DNA of 64,000 nt from Chitinophaga sp. SYP-B3965 (GTDB taxonomy: Bacteria; Bacteroidota; Bacteroidia; Chitinophagales; Chitinophagaceae), in NCBI RefSeq assembly GCF_009647655.1, contig NZ_WJFD01000003.1, forward strand, positions 744,001 through 808,000, given 5' to 3'. The position numbers were made by a program, and so were the translations under genes. The notes beneath the pieces were generated by a model that had not been told where the DNA came from, ran no database searches, and saw only the letters and a program-made list of their open reading frames with translations. Of the stretch, positions 18,399 to 27,065 are shown piece by piece (positions within the stretch are counted from its first letter, which is position 1; the number at the start of each line of letters is the position of its first letter).

Positions 18399-19103
18399 AT
18401 GGCAAGATGTACAGCACCAACATATGGACATCGCACAGCAAGCGGGGCAGCGGCCTGTCCCGCATGTGGTAGTAGTAGTCGTTACAGTCGCAACACTTCG
18501 TATCCAACTTACCCAACTTACACACCAGCACCCTACTCCTCGTCAGGCAACACTACAGGAACCAGAAGCAGTGGAAACAGCAGAAGCGTCAAGCCGCGCT
18601 GGTCACGAGCAGGTTCTTCTGTGTATTATACCCCCGCCGAAGTCCAGGCGCTCACACCAATACGCCGCACAGTCGAGAATTTAGCGGCACTACCTGACCT
18701 TCGCGATGTTTTTCTTTGCCACGCGTGGGACGATCGGCAGGGCGTCGCCAAAGAGCTGCACGATTTGCTGGTGGCGGCTGGCGTCAAAGTTTGGTTCAGC
18801 GAAAAGGATCTGGGACTCGGCGTACCGATGATGCGCGCAATCGACAAGGGCTTGGCAAATTCGCGGGTCGGGCTCGTGCTTGTGACCCCAGCGCTGTTAC
18901 GCCGTCTCCCGCAAGAGGGCATCGCCGACAAAGAGCTTTCTGCACTCTTGGCGCGCGACAAACTCATTCCAATTGTGCACAACACGACATATGAAGAACT
19001 CCGCAATATTAGCCCGTTGCTCGGCTCACGAAGCGGCCTCAGTACTGCAGAAGAGCCAATGGCAGACATCGCGGCTAAGTTAGCAGAAGTAGTCGTGATA
19101 TAG
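18399..19103 (+). CDS. TIR-domain protein with N-terminal zinc-ribbon-like motif
   Basis: A 234-residue protein. Residues 1-25 have a Cys/His pattern (C4, H11, C20, C23; CPACG). Residues 26-75 are a Ser/Thr/Tyr/Pro-rich linker. Residues about 101-233 are a TIR domain (DVFLCHAWDD, VKVWFSEKDLGLG, RVGLVLVTPALL), with E179 in DKELSALL at the position of the TIR NADase glutamate. Bacterial TIR domains commonly cleave NAD+ to kill infected cells or make a signal. The gene is far more GC-rich than its neighbours (40 of 60 bases at 18721-18780), indicating separate acquisition. It is the only island gene on the plus strand and has no SIR2, cyclase or SAVED partner here. Confidence 0.85.
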   Translation: MARCTAPTYGHRTASGAAACPACGSSSRYSRNTSYPTYPTYTPAPYSSSGNTTGTRSSGNSRSVKPRWSRAGSSVYYTPAEVQALTPIRRTVENLAALPDLRDVFLCHAWDDRQGVAKELHDLLVAAGVKVWFSEKDLGLGVPMMRAIDKGLANSRVGLVLVTPALLRRLPQEGIADKELSALLARDKLIPIVHNTTYEELRNISPLLGSRSGLSTAEEPMADIAAKLAEVVVI

Positions 19104-19358
19104 CCGTGTTTAATTTGACTGGTGCCAATCAAAACTATCAAATATCGTATAGTGTTTGTTAGAATATTAATGATCAATAATGCATTTTAAATAGGTATAA
19201 GCTTAATTGAATATTTGAACAAATCTAGAAGGAGTTATTATTGCCTACTATTCAATGTATATATAGTATAACTAATTGTAATTTACAAACTCGGCATACT
19301 ATATATAATTAGAACAATTTTACCGGGCAATTAAGGCCAATATATGCTGGAATATTGT

Positions 19359-20189
19359 TTAAAAGTCGTTACGAACGTGCTCACCCGTGAAGATCAATAG
19401 CTTCCCAGATAAGATTGCATCAATTACCGCTTCTTCTGAAAATTTTGCTTTCAGAATATCTAAGACAACAGATCGTTGGCTATCATCCTTAATCATAATA
19501 TAACGAAGGTCGTCCAAATTGGCGATCTCCAATTTATTGTCGGGGAAATGAGGTTTTTCGAGTGTAGGAATGCAATCAAACTTTTCCCTTGTAGCTTCAT
19601 GCTGCGAAATTAACCGCTCATCTGCCTGAACTTCAGGAACAAATCGCCACTCACGCTCAAGATAAGTTGTTATTTCCTTACCATCATATTCCGTCTTCCA
19701 ATTTTTGAAAAACTGCAAAGCGGGAACCGTAATCTGGTTAATCTCCACAAGAAAAGCAATTTCCTTGTCAAAATGCGCCGGTTTGCCATTGGGGTTTTCA
19801 ACTTTTGCAAATACGTCCTTCATAACCGCTTCGACAATTCGGGGTGTGTGGGTTGTATTAATTTTTCTGTGCAAGTCAGCAAACGGAGTATTTTCGTGAA
19901 CATATACCACAGGGGAAATGCCGTTTTTCACCGCCCATTCGAGGCTAAGCCCAATTCCGTACTCACCATAACGTATATAGTCGTCTACATCCATTAAAGG
20001 AATATTACAAAAGCTGACCATAGGGATGTAATACTCCACATCATTGATACTCTCTTTGCAATAAGAAGGTTTAAATCCACTGGCCAAAATATCCAAGAGG
20101 AAGTCAATTTTTTTAGTGTAATGAAACACATGATTAACCTTCTTCTGTTTGAACTCATTCTTTATCTCTTTTGAAATTTCGTCTGCCAT
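19359..20189 (-). CDS. AbiGi-like abortive-infection protein
   Basis: A 276-residue protein with the features of the AbiGi family: HVFHYTKKIDFLLDILASGF at the start, PMVSFCNIPLMDVDDYIRYG, and GIGLSLEWAVKNGISPVVYV. In the lactococcal AbiG system AbiGi is the antitoxin and AbiGii the nucleotidyltransferase toxin. No AbiGii-like gene is seen here. The upstream neighbour on the same strand is the 696-residue PD-(D/E)XK protein (170-base gap), which could be its functional partner. The TIR gene converges on it. The role is inferred from family only. Confidence 0.8.
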   Translation of the reverse strand: MADEISKEIKNEFKQKKVNHVFHYTKKIDFLLDILASGFKPSYCKESINDVEYYIPMVSFCNIPLMDVDDYIRYGEYGIGLSLEWAVKNGISPVVYVHENTPFADLHRKINTTHTPRIVEAVMKDVFAKVENPNGKPAHFDKEIAFLVEINQITVPALQFFKNWKTEYDGKEITTYLEREWRFVPEVQADERLISQHEATREKFDCIPTLEKPHFPDNKLEIANLDDLRYIMIKDDSQRSVVLDILKAKFSEEAVIDAILSGKLLIFTGEHVRNDF

Positions 20190-20359
20190 CGAATCTATTT
20201 TAAACTAGGTAGTTTGTGTTTTACAATTCTGTGTTCAGAATTGGTGGAATCGTTTCGATTAAATAAATTATGGTTTAATCCAAGGAACCATCTCTTCTTG
20301 TGCATTTCGGTAAATGAGGGGGCCACATTCCTAAATTCACAACTTGCCAATGTCTATAA

Positions 20360-22450
20360 TTAACGACGCTGAGCAATATATCCATGGTAAAATTCCACAT
20401 AAAAGTTCAGCGTTTGTAAACTAACGTGCCTAGTAGCGGCCAATGCCTTTTCAAACTCCTGATTTCCATCTGAATATCTAATAATCGTAAGTAATTGCGA
20501 GATACTCAAGAACCAGCAATTAAAAAAGGGAAAATGGCTGAACGAGGGATCAATTCGGTCTAACTCCTCATATTGGTCTGTGAGTACCATCAACTTACCC
20601 GATAGCTTCTCAAAATCTTTGTTCAATCCTTCATCAGATTTATCTAAAAGGCCAATTTCGGCCATCGACATATTTGAAAGTAAATTCGTGGTAAAGGTAC
20701 GATCCTGAAAACAGCCGTAATCCCATTGTGTCAATGCTATCCGGTCCACATTTCTGTTATTCAGCGAAACTGTTATTGTACTTCCGTCCGATGCTCCAAC
20801 TAACGATATTTCGTTTTTGGCACGCAAAATAATTTCTGTCCGCCCTGCCTGAATTTGGGCATCAAGCAAACTAGAGGCAAGATCTTTTATCAGCTGTATA
20901 TCTGAACCTCCTTTAGCTTTCTTTGTTAAAATCTTCTTTTTTATTTCGATGATCGCGATGTTGTTTTCGCTCTCTATTATAAGGTCTGCCTCGCCAGGAG
21001 GTGCAATACTTGGATGATATTGGCCATGTACATGTTTAATTCCCTTTTGGTTCAGCTTCTTGTAGATAAACAATTCCAAAGCAACTCCAACATTTCCATC
21101 GCATTTGTTGTCAAAGGCCCTTACTTGCGATATCAACACTTCATAGAAGCCAGATGCACACCATGATTTGTCACATAGAAGAAACTTCGTTGGAGTCAAC
21201 GCAACTAAGGGCTTCAAATCAAAATTTAACTGCTTGAAATCATTTAACTGTCTATAGTTTGGGTTGATTTCGCCTGCCGAGTGCGAAAGGCAACCCAATA
21301 TTTTTCCTAATGTTTCGGGATTTATAGTAGGTAAAACCCTCTTCAATTTGCTCAAATAGATGGCGGTAGGTCCATTTGTCAACGCAATTTGCTCTATTAT
21401 CGTTGCTACCTTTATAAGATCACAGATTGTAAAACCTGCGTTTGACTCAAAGTCTAATGGGTCAACCCAGGTAAACAGATTTTCCATCATTTCGATGATT
21501 TCGACAAAATCTGTGTTGGGAAAGCCAATTGCGGCGTCAAATAGTGCGAGCCGCGTAAGAAATTTTGGCAATGTTTCTACACTCTGAAAAGGCACTTCCC
21601 ATACGCTATACCTCCTAATATCCCAGACTGCGGCTAATGAAATTGCCAAATTACATGCACTGTCCATCCGCACATCGATATCTTTAACCTTTAACTGTTT
21701 TCCAGGCTTGCCTAGATGCTTTACGCAGAGGTTCAATAGGTATCCATAAGGAATAATTTTATGAGGTGTCGCTCCATAGGTTGTAATCTGATTAAAAATA
21801 ACGTATCGAGAATACGTGGGCATATATGAGCCTTCAGCGACAAGTCTTCCAAAAATCCTTGACAGAAACAGTTCAGCACCAATTGACACAATCTCTTCCT
21901 CAATTTTATCAACAATTTCAGGTATTCCCTCGGCGATTTCAATGTGGTTTTCTTGAAGTTTAACAACACAACCCAATGACGACAAATGCTTTGCTGCGTG
22001 CGCAATATCATAGGCCTTAGTAAACGAGCTTCGAAGCTTGTTAGTTTTAAAACTAGTCCCAGTAGGAGAAAAGGAGGACATGTTTCTTGCATACGTTAGG
22101 GCCTGTTCCCATTTTGCGTGGTCAGAGAACGAATTAATTTTGTTTTCCTTGCCAATAAGCAGCGCCGAAAGCATAAGATACTCAGAATTGTCGACTTCAT
22201 TTAGAATTGCCTCATAAACCAATGCTTCTTGAATGTCCTTAAACTCTTGCCGTGAAATATAAGCTTCGCCATCAACTACTGAGATAAGGCCTGCTATAAG
22301 CTGATTCAACTTGTCAATTACCCATTGCCTGGCATAATCACCAGAAAGATCAATACCCAGAAAGTCGCACAATTCCCTGTATTCACCTGGACCGTGAACT
22401 CTTACACCACTAGACTTATTTACGAGTTGTTTAAATTGATTTACCAACAT
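20360..22450 (-). CDS. Large protein with C-terminal PD-(D/E)XK nuclease-like domain
   Basis: A 696-residue protein not recognised as a whole. Residues about 1-420 are mainly helical with no known motif. Residues about 460-545 look like a PD-(D/E)XK nuclease: GVALELFIYKKL with an early Glu, then D489 in GEADLIIE and E502/K504 in IIEIKKK, each ending a predicted strand. The C-terminal 150 residues are helical. The layout recalls restriction-like or defence nucleases with a large sensing region. It lies upstream of the AbiGi-like gene and downstream of the DUF4297 gene (162-base gap) on the same strand. Cofactor and target are unknown. Confidence 0.72.
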   Translation of the reverse strand: MLVNQFKQLVNKSSGVRVHGPGEYRELCDFLGIDLSGDYARQWVIDKLNQLIAGLISVVDGEAYISRQEFKDIQEALVYEAILNEVDNSEYLMLSALLIGKENKINSFSDHAKWEQALTYARNMSSFSPTGTSFKTNKLRSSFTKAYDIAHAAKHLSSLGCVVKLQENHIEIAEGIPEIVDKIEEEIVSIGAELFLSRIFGRLVAEGSYMPTYSRYVIFNQITTYGATPHKIIPYGYLLNLCVKHLGKPGKQLKVKDIDVRMDSACNLAISLAAVWDIRRYSVWEVPFQSVETLPKFLTRLALFDAAIGFPNTDFVEIIEMMENLFTWVDPLDFESNAGFTICDLIKVATIIEQIALTNGPTAIYLSKLKRVLPTINPETLGKILGCLSHSAGEINPNYRQLNDFKQLNFDLKPLVALTPTKFLLCDKSWCASGFYEVLISQVRAFDNKCDGNVGVALELFIYKKLNQKGIKHVHGQYHPSIAPPGEADLIIESENNIAIIEIKKKILTKKAKGGSDIQLIKDLASSLLDAQIQAGRTEIILRAKNEISLVGASDGSTITVSLNNRNVDRIALTQWDYGCFQDRTFTTNLLSNMSMAEIGLLDKSDEGLNKDFEKLSGKLMVLTDQYEELDRIDPSFSHFPFFNCWFLSISQLLTIIRYSDGNQEFEKALAATRHVSLQTLNFYVEFYHGYIAQRR

Positions 22451-22612
22451 TTTCTAATAATTGGGTTCGAAGATCTCAGCCTTTACAGACCACCGCAAAT
22501 AGCAACGTTTTATTTGCAATGGTAATTGAAGTAGATTATATAATGCATTTTGGCGAACTCTACTCAACGTCCAATTCCCAGAAACTACCGGCATCTTTTT
22601 CAAATCTTTTAA

Positions 22613-25600
22613 TCAGTCATCTTTCAGTGGACTTGCCTGCGGCAGATCATTCCTATCAAAGAAAAAACGTTGAGAGAGCAACCTACGTATGGCCTTGAAG
22701 TTCGGATAATGCATTCCATTTTCAAGTCCAAATGACTCCAATGTATCCACCGGCATTTTTGTTAGCCAAAAATCAAGATCAGGAGATTCAATGACGTCAA
22801 CAGGAATATCAATATAAGAATCTGCTTCGTCTAAATCATTAAGCCGAAAAAACTCCTTTTCGAATTTCTCCCTTGCCTTTTCGTCATCAGCGCCCCGCGT
22901 CCCTGAGATTATCCGTGCTTTATTATTTAGAATATAATTTGAAAGGGCCATTAATATCTGCCAATCCAGCCAGCCGGCCTGACGCCAACCTTGTATTTTC
23001 TTGTGAAAGCGTTCGTCTCCTCTCCATTTAGCTAAAGTGAGATGCAGATGCTTTGTTAAGTTTTCATAACGCTCACCGATCTTCTTTAAACAGTCAGCAG
23101 CGTCATATTTGCTACTTGGCCCATCAGACGAAGGGAGTACATTGGGTATCTGATTAGAGAAATCATTCGCACTGAAAGCTGGAAAGGCGTTTCTTCTACC
23201 GTCCGCGAAATCAGCTTCACTTTGGAGATTAAAATACACTTTTTGATAGGTATTTATCACTAATCCCTTCTCGCCAAGTTTTTGTTTGGTGTAAATTTCA
23301 GAAAACATAACTTTAAATTCACTAGACTTTAGCAAACTTAAGTTCTCCAAAAGTTGTTTAACATTCACCGCCAGAAATCCATAATGATATTGAATATCGG
23401 ATTGTTCTGTTCCATTGAACACAGGGATATTGAGCCTAAAAGCGGTCTGTTCATGATCTGCTTCCTGTTCAATAAACTTAGAGTAGTCCTCACCAACGAC
23501 AATATCGACACGGACACTAAGTTTCAGAAAATGAAAGTCCGCATTAATTAAGCCCATTTCAGTAAGTGTAATCTGCAACAATGCCCCAAACTCTTCAGCT
23601 ATAGCATTTGCAGCTGCAGTGTTCTCAAAATGAAAAGCAAATTCAACTCCGGAAGCTTTAAAGCACAACCTTCTAGAAGCGCCAACATCGTTTAAAAGTG
23701 AACCACTGACATTTGTTTTAACGAATTGATCAACGACATCTGATTTCATAAAATGACCTTCAAACCCCTCAACCAGTTCCTTTAGTCGTTCCTCATAAAC
23801 CCAACCGAGACGTTGCTTGTATATTTCAATATACACAGCCAAATCGGGATGGATGATCGGAATTAACGCCAGAACACCGGCAATTTCAATCGACGTCACC
23901 TTAAACTGCTTGTCCTTTTCAAAATCAAGCGTTTCTGGTCGAACCGCAATGCGAAAAGTGATATAACGAAGATAGTCATCTAGAGCACTAAACCATGAAC
24001 CTTGACGAAAATCGGCATTGAAAACCATCGTGAAACCGTCACTGATCCGTTTGAATATTGAAGCATCACCATAATGTGTAGATGCCCATACTGCACAGAG
24101 TCCATAATACTTCGCTGCCAGATTCATTCCCAAGCCTGCGTAAATCTGAGAAATATTGAGTAATGCCAACACAAAACCTTCCCTGGTTTCATCAAGATTC
24201 CATAAACCTTTGGCCTGATGAAACAACTCAAGTGCTTTGAGGAAGCTCTTGCCGTTCTTTTTACCAAGATAAATGGTTCCACGAACAATGAGTGCATGGG
24301 CTGCATCATGCTGTCTGCCAGTTTTACTCGCGGCCTCCTCTATTTCGCCTAAGAAGCTTTCAAGCGTATCAATAGCTTCATCATCGGCATCGTGATGTAT
24401 AAATAGCGACAGAATTTGGCTTAGTTGATCAAATAGTCTGGAGATACTGAAAGTCTGGGCATTTTCCAAAAGTGGAATAATCCTGCGGTAGACAGCAATT
24501 GAGCGATCAATTTTTTCACTTGGTTTTATCTCCGGATCTAGTGAACTTAACATGTGTCCTTTCAATTCTAATGCCAGGCACTCATCATCTGCATTCCGAG
24601 CTTTTTCGGATAGCTCTTCAATCATCCCAGTAATCGCAACTCTCCAAAGGTCAAGCTCCTCCAGATTCAAAAAAGCAGGGTCATACAAACGATGTGCTTG
24701 AACTAGTTGAAGGAGTGTAATATCTTCTTCAATATCCCGAGGATGGTTATGATGATTAATTTCACCAAAATAGTACCTTATCAGATCCTCCTGTCCCAGC
24801 ATCGTCCCACCCGGTTTCCCTGTGTTGGGGTCTGGAGACAACAATAAAAATATATATTCATAAATAGCCTTTCTCTTACTAACCGTTAAAGTATCGTCTT
24901 TTTCGATGTACAGCTTCAATAATTGGCACCACAAGTCCGCATGGCCACTCTCGTACATTTCCCAACGGCAGAATCTTGCCGCATTAACCAATTCATAAAA
25001 GGCCCCAATATTAAAATCAGGCAATTCCACAATCGCGGACCATTTCGCTAGTACTTCTGCATACCATTGCTCCTTCTCATTGCCATCATTTAGCAATAAG
25101 ATATCCAGCGATGCATTGGTGACATACTTTCGCTCTGGATCCTTTTCGGCAGTCTTCTTCGTTATATCAAATAACAAAAGTGCCACCGAAGTCGCAGGCG
25201 CACTGACTAAGACTGGTAATTGAGTCACTAGGTTTTCCACCTCGTCATATAATTGTGGTATGGCCACCGCCTGTTTTACTCCATCAAACTTCCATGTTAT
25301 AGCCCGCACGAACTTCCGCCATATATCATCTGACAAATTAGTATATATAATTTTGGCTTCCTGAAGTGCAGCTTTACTATCGACATCCATAAACAATTCA
25401 TATGCGGAGCTAATATAATCGTCAATAATCGGTTTCACCCTGGCGAGCACTCGTTCCATGAGCACATCATCAACACTACCCTGTTTAGCAGCCCATTCAT
25501 TCAATAAATCCCCATCGTTCCCACGTGTTTCATTAGCAATTCCAGAATTAGTTTCGAAAGAGAAAGACACTTCATCAAGCATATAGTCACCCTTGCAGAA

Positions 25601-25876
25601 CAACATAAAAAAATGAGCCAACGTTTTCTGTATTTCTTCCCTTGTAAACGAAAAATTCGTTGAATACAGTTTAATTTGTCGAAACTTAACATGATGATTG
25701 ATCAGATCCCGTTGAAAGATGTCGTCTTCAAGATCGCAGTAGATGCGTTCATCGATTTTATTAATTCTATTTTCCAACCAGGTTCGAAGCGTCACCAATT
25801 TCTGATACAAAAAGCCCTGCTCAGTTGCCGTTGCACCTGTATCTTTAGAAAACAGAAAAAGTTTATAAATACTCAT
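22613..25876 (-). CDS. DUF4297 (Cap4-type) dsDNA nuclease domain with long TPR-like region
   Basis: A 1087-residue protein. Residues about 17-150 resemble DUF4297, the nuclease fold of Cap4: EQGFLYQKLVTLRTWLE, the acidic cluster E50-D51-D52 in YCDLEDDIF, then Q67-I-K69 in KFRQIKLYS, a PD-(D/E)XK layout with QxK. Residues about 390-650 have helix pairs of TPR type (AHALIVRGTIYLGKK, LALLNISQIYAGLGMNLAAK). No SAVED domain is visible, so the C-terminal half probably senses something else. It follows the RelA/SpoT-type gene with a 78-base gap and is probably in its operon. A free-standing nuclease controlled by its repeat region is likely, by analogy. Confidence 0.75.
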   Translation of the reverse strand: MSIYKLFLFSKDTGATATEQGFLYQKLVTLRTWLENRINKIDERIYCDLEDDIFQRDLINHHVKFRQIKLYSTNFSFTREEIQKTLAHFFMLFCKGDYMLDEVSFSFETNSGIANETRGNDGDLLNEWAAKQGSVDDVLMERVLARVKPIIDDYISSAYELFMDVDSKAALQEAKIIYTNLSDDIWRKFVRAITWKFDGVKQAVAIPQLYDEVENLVTQLPVLVSAPATSVALLLFDITKKTAEKDPERKYVTNASLDILLLNDGNEKEQWYAEVLAKWSAIVELPDFNIGAFYELVNAARFCRWEMYESGHADLWCQLLKLYIEKDDTLTVSKRKAIYEYIFLLLSPDPNTGKPGGTMLGQEDLIRYYFGEINHHNHPRDIEEDITLLQLVQAHRLYDPAFLNLEELDLWRVAITGMIEELSEKARNADDECLALELKGHMLSSLDPEIKPSEKIDRSIAVYRRIIPLLENAQTFSISRLFDQLSQILSLFIHHDADDEAIDTLESFLGEIEEAASKTGRQHDAAHALIVRGTIYLGKKNGKSFLKALELFHQAKGLWNLDETREGFVLALLNISQIYAGLGMNLAAKYYGLCAVWASTHYGDASIFKRISDGFTMVFNADFRQGSWFSALDDYLRYITFRIAVRPETLDFEKDKQFKVTSIEIAGVLALIPIIHPDLAVYIEIYKQRLGWVYEERLKELVEGFEGHFMKSDVVDQFVKTNVSGSLLNDVGASRRLCFKASGVEFAFHFENTAAANAIAEEFGALLQITLTEMGLINADFHFLKLSVRVDIVVGEDYSKFIEQEADHEQTAFRLNIPVFNGTEQSDIQYHYGFLAVNVKQLLENLSLLKSSEFKVMFSEIYTKQKLGEKGLVINTYQKVYFNLQSEADFADGRRNAFPAFSANDFSNQIPNVLPSSDGPSSKYDAADCLKKIGERYENLTKHLHLTLAKWRGDERFHKKIQGWRQAGWLDWQILMALSNYILNNKARIISGTRGADDEKAREKFEKEFFRLNDLDEADSYIDIPVDVIESPDLDFWLTKMPVDTLESFGLENGMHYPNFKAIRRLLSQRFFFDRNDLPQASPLKDD

Positions 25877-25954
25877 AACACGGGAAGATTATAGCAAATT
25901 AAGGGGAAACAAAACTAACAAAATAACGCCAATCTGAAGATTAGAAAGACTGGC

Positions 25955-27022
25955 TCATGGTCTCCTAGCCACAGTATCCATGTGTAGTTGCACAAAATCC
26001 GTTACCTCTTTGATCGAACTTTTACAGTCAACTGAGCCAAAATATTTGTATTCCTCCCAATGTTCTGTATCGACCGAACCTTTAAAATGCAAGAAGTACT
26101 CTAGTGGGGCTTCGTATAGGATATGTTTTCTCTTATCGTTTCTGCGTTGAAAAAGCAGGTCTGAGAACTTAATAAGATTTTCTCTGTTTTCAACTAAATC
26201 CTGCTCCAATTGTTCCAAATATCGAATGTCAAAATACTTCAGTTTGTCCAAAATATGTTGGTAATCTCCCCTCACAACGAATGTAACTTGATGCTTTTCC
26301 TCAAGCATATTACGTACAGCATTAAGCGTTCCACTGTGCGCATCTAATGTCTTGATGTTCAAAATGTCGATGGGTGTTGTTGTAATATTAGGTGATGAAA
26401 TTGCATTAACGGCTTGATTGATATGCTTGAGCTTTAACTCTTGCAACCTCACGAATTCCAGGTCCGCAGCTTCCAGAATGGCCGAAAGGCGATTAGAACC
26501 TCGTTGAAGTTCCTCAGGAATACTTGCATTGTCTTTATAACCAAGGTCGTGCTCAATTTCAGCCCATGCATGCTGTAAAATTGATCGAATTTGTATTTCA
26601 GCTTTTAGTCCTTTAATCCTGATATTCTCTGCCAGGCCTTCCCTATCGCTGTCTAAGCTTAGCACAATATGGAGTGACAAATAACCAAAATCGTTGACAG
26701 ACCGTTTTCGATGGTCATGAGAATGCGTTTCATCAATTCGGAAGCTTTTCCGAATGATCTTACTGACATATTCAATGTCACTTTCCATATTAGTAATTAT
26801 TCTTACCCCACACAAATCTGTCACATCGACCAAATCTTCGTACTTATCCTTACTTATTATTTTCCGTATTAAACTCTCTATATCCTTTGCCCTTGTCGTA
26901 ATTACATGGATTTTCTTTTTCTCGAGGAGATGGCCAAGTGTCGTTTTGATTCTTTCACCCAATTCCAAATATCTTTCACGGTATTTCGGGTACGTTGTTT
27001 TTAATTGTTCTATATCAATCAT
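25955..27022 (-). CDS. RelA/SpoT-domain nucleotide pyrophosphokinase without hydrolase domain
   Basis: A 355-residue protein. Residues about 35-165 form the alarmone synthetase fold with its catalytic blocks intact: R44, K46, S50, K54 in TRAKDIESLIRK; DVTDLCGVRII at 66-76; FGYLSLH at 112-118; EIQIRSILQHAWAE at 142-155. There is no HD hydrolase, TGS or ACT domain, so it is a small synthetase. The C-terminal 180 residues are unassigned. Such proteins make (p)ppGpp or, in the toxSAS/CapRel group, pyrophosphorylate tRNA or make (pp)pApp to stop growth on infection; sequence alone cannot choose. It lies between two nuclease-like genes, 43 and 78 bases away. Confidence 0.85.
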   Translation of the reverse strand: MIDIEQLKTTYPKYRERYLELGERIKTTLGHLLEKKKIHVITTRAKDIESLIRKIISKDKYEDLVDVTDLCGVRIITNMESDIEYVSKIIRKSFRIDETHSHDHRKRSVNDFGYLSLHIVLSLDSDREGLAENIRIKGLKAEIQIRSILQHAWAEIEHDLGYKDNASIPEELQRGSNRLSAILEAADLEFVRLQELKLKHINQAVNAISSPNITTTPIDILNIKTLDAHSGTLNAVRNMLEEKHQVTFVVRGDYQHILDKLKYFDIRYLEQLEQDLVENRENLIKFSDLLFQRRNDKRKHILYEAPLEYFLHFKGSVDTEHWEEYKYFGSVDCKSSIKEVTDFVQLHMDTVARRP

Positions 27023-27065
27023 TTAAAGGATATTTATAAATTAGATGTACATTTTATAGAAATCA

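Noticed and set aside
19227..19245. Shine-Dalgarno-like AAGGAG in the gap after the TIR gene
   Set aside because: No open frame of useful length follows it on the plus strand.
19258..19307. Inverted repeat TATATATAGTA / TACTATATATA between the convergent TIR and AbiGi-like genes
   Set aside because: It is made only of A/T-rich sequence with a long loop and no T-tract, so it is weak evidence for a terminator.
18399..20189. TIR gene and AbiGi-like gene as a Thoeris or complete AbiG system
   Set aside because: No ThsA-like (SIR2 or SLOG) gene accompanies the TIR protein and no AbiGii nucleotidyltransferase accompanies the AbiGi-like protein; the two genes also face each other.
22613..25876. 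DUF4297 protein as CBASS Cap4
   Set aside because: No SAVED domain is visible in the C-terminal part and no CD-NTase gene is nearby, so only the nuclease head resembles Cap4.
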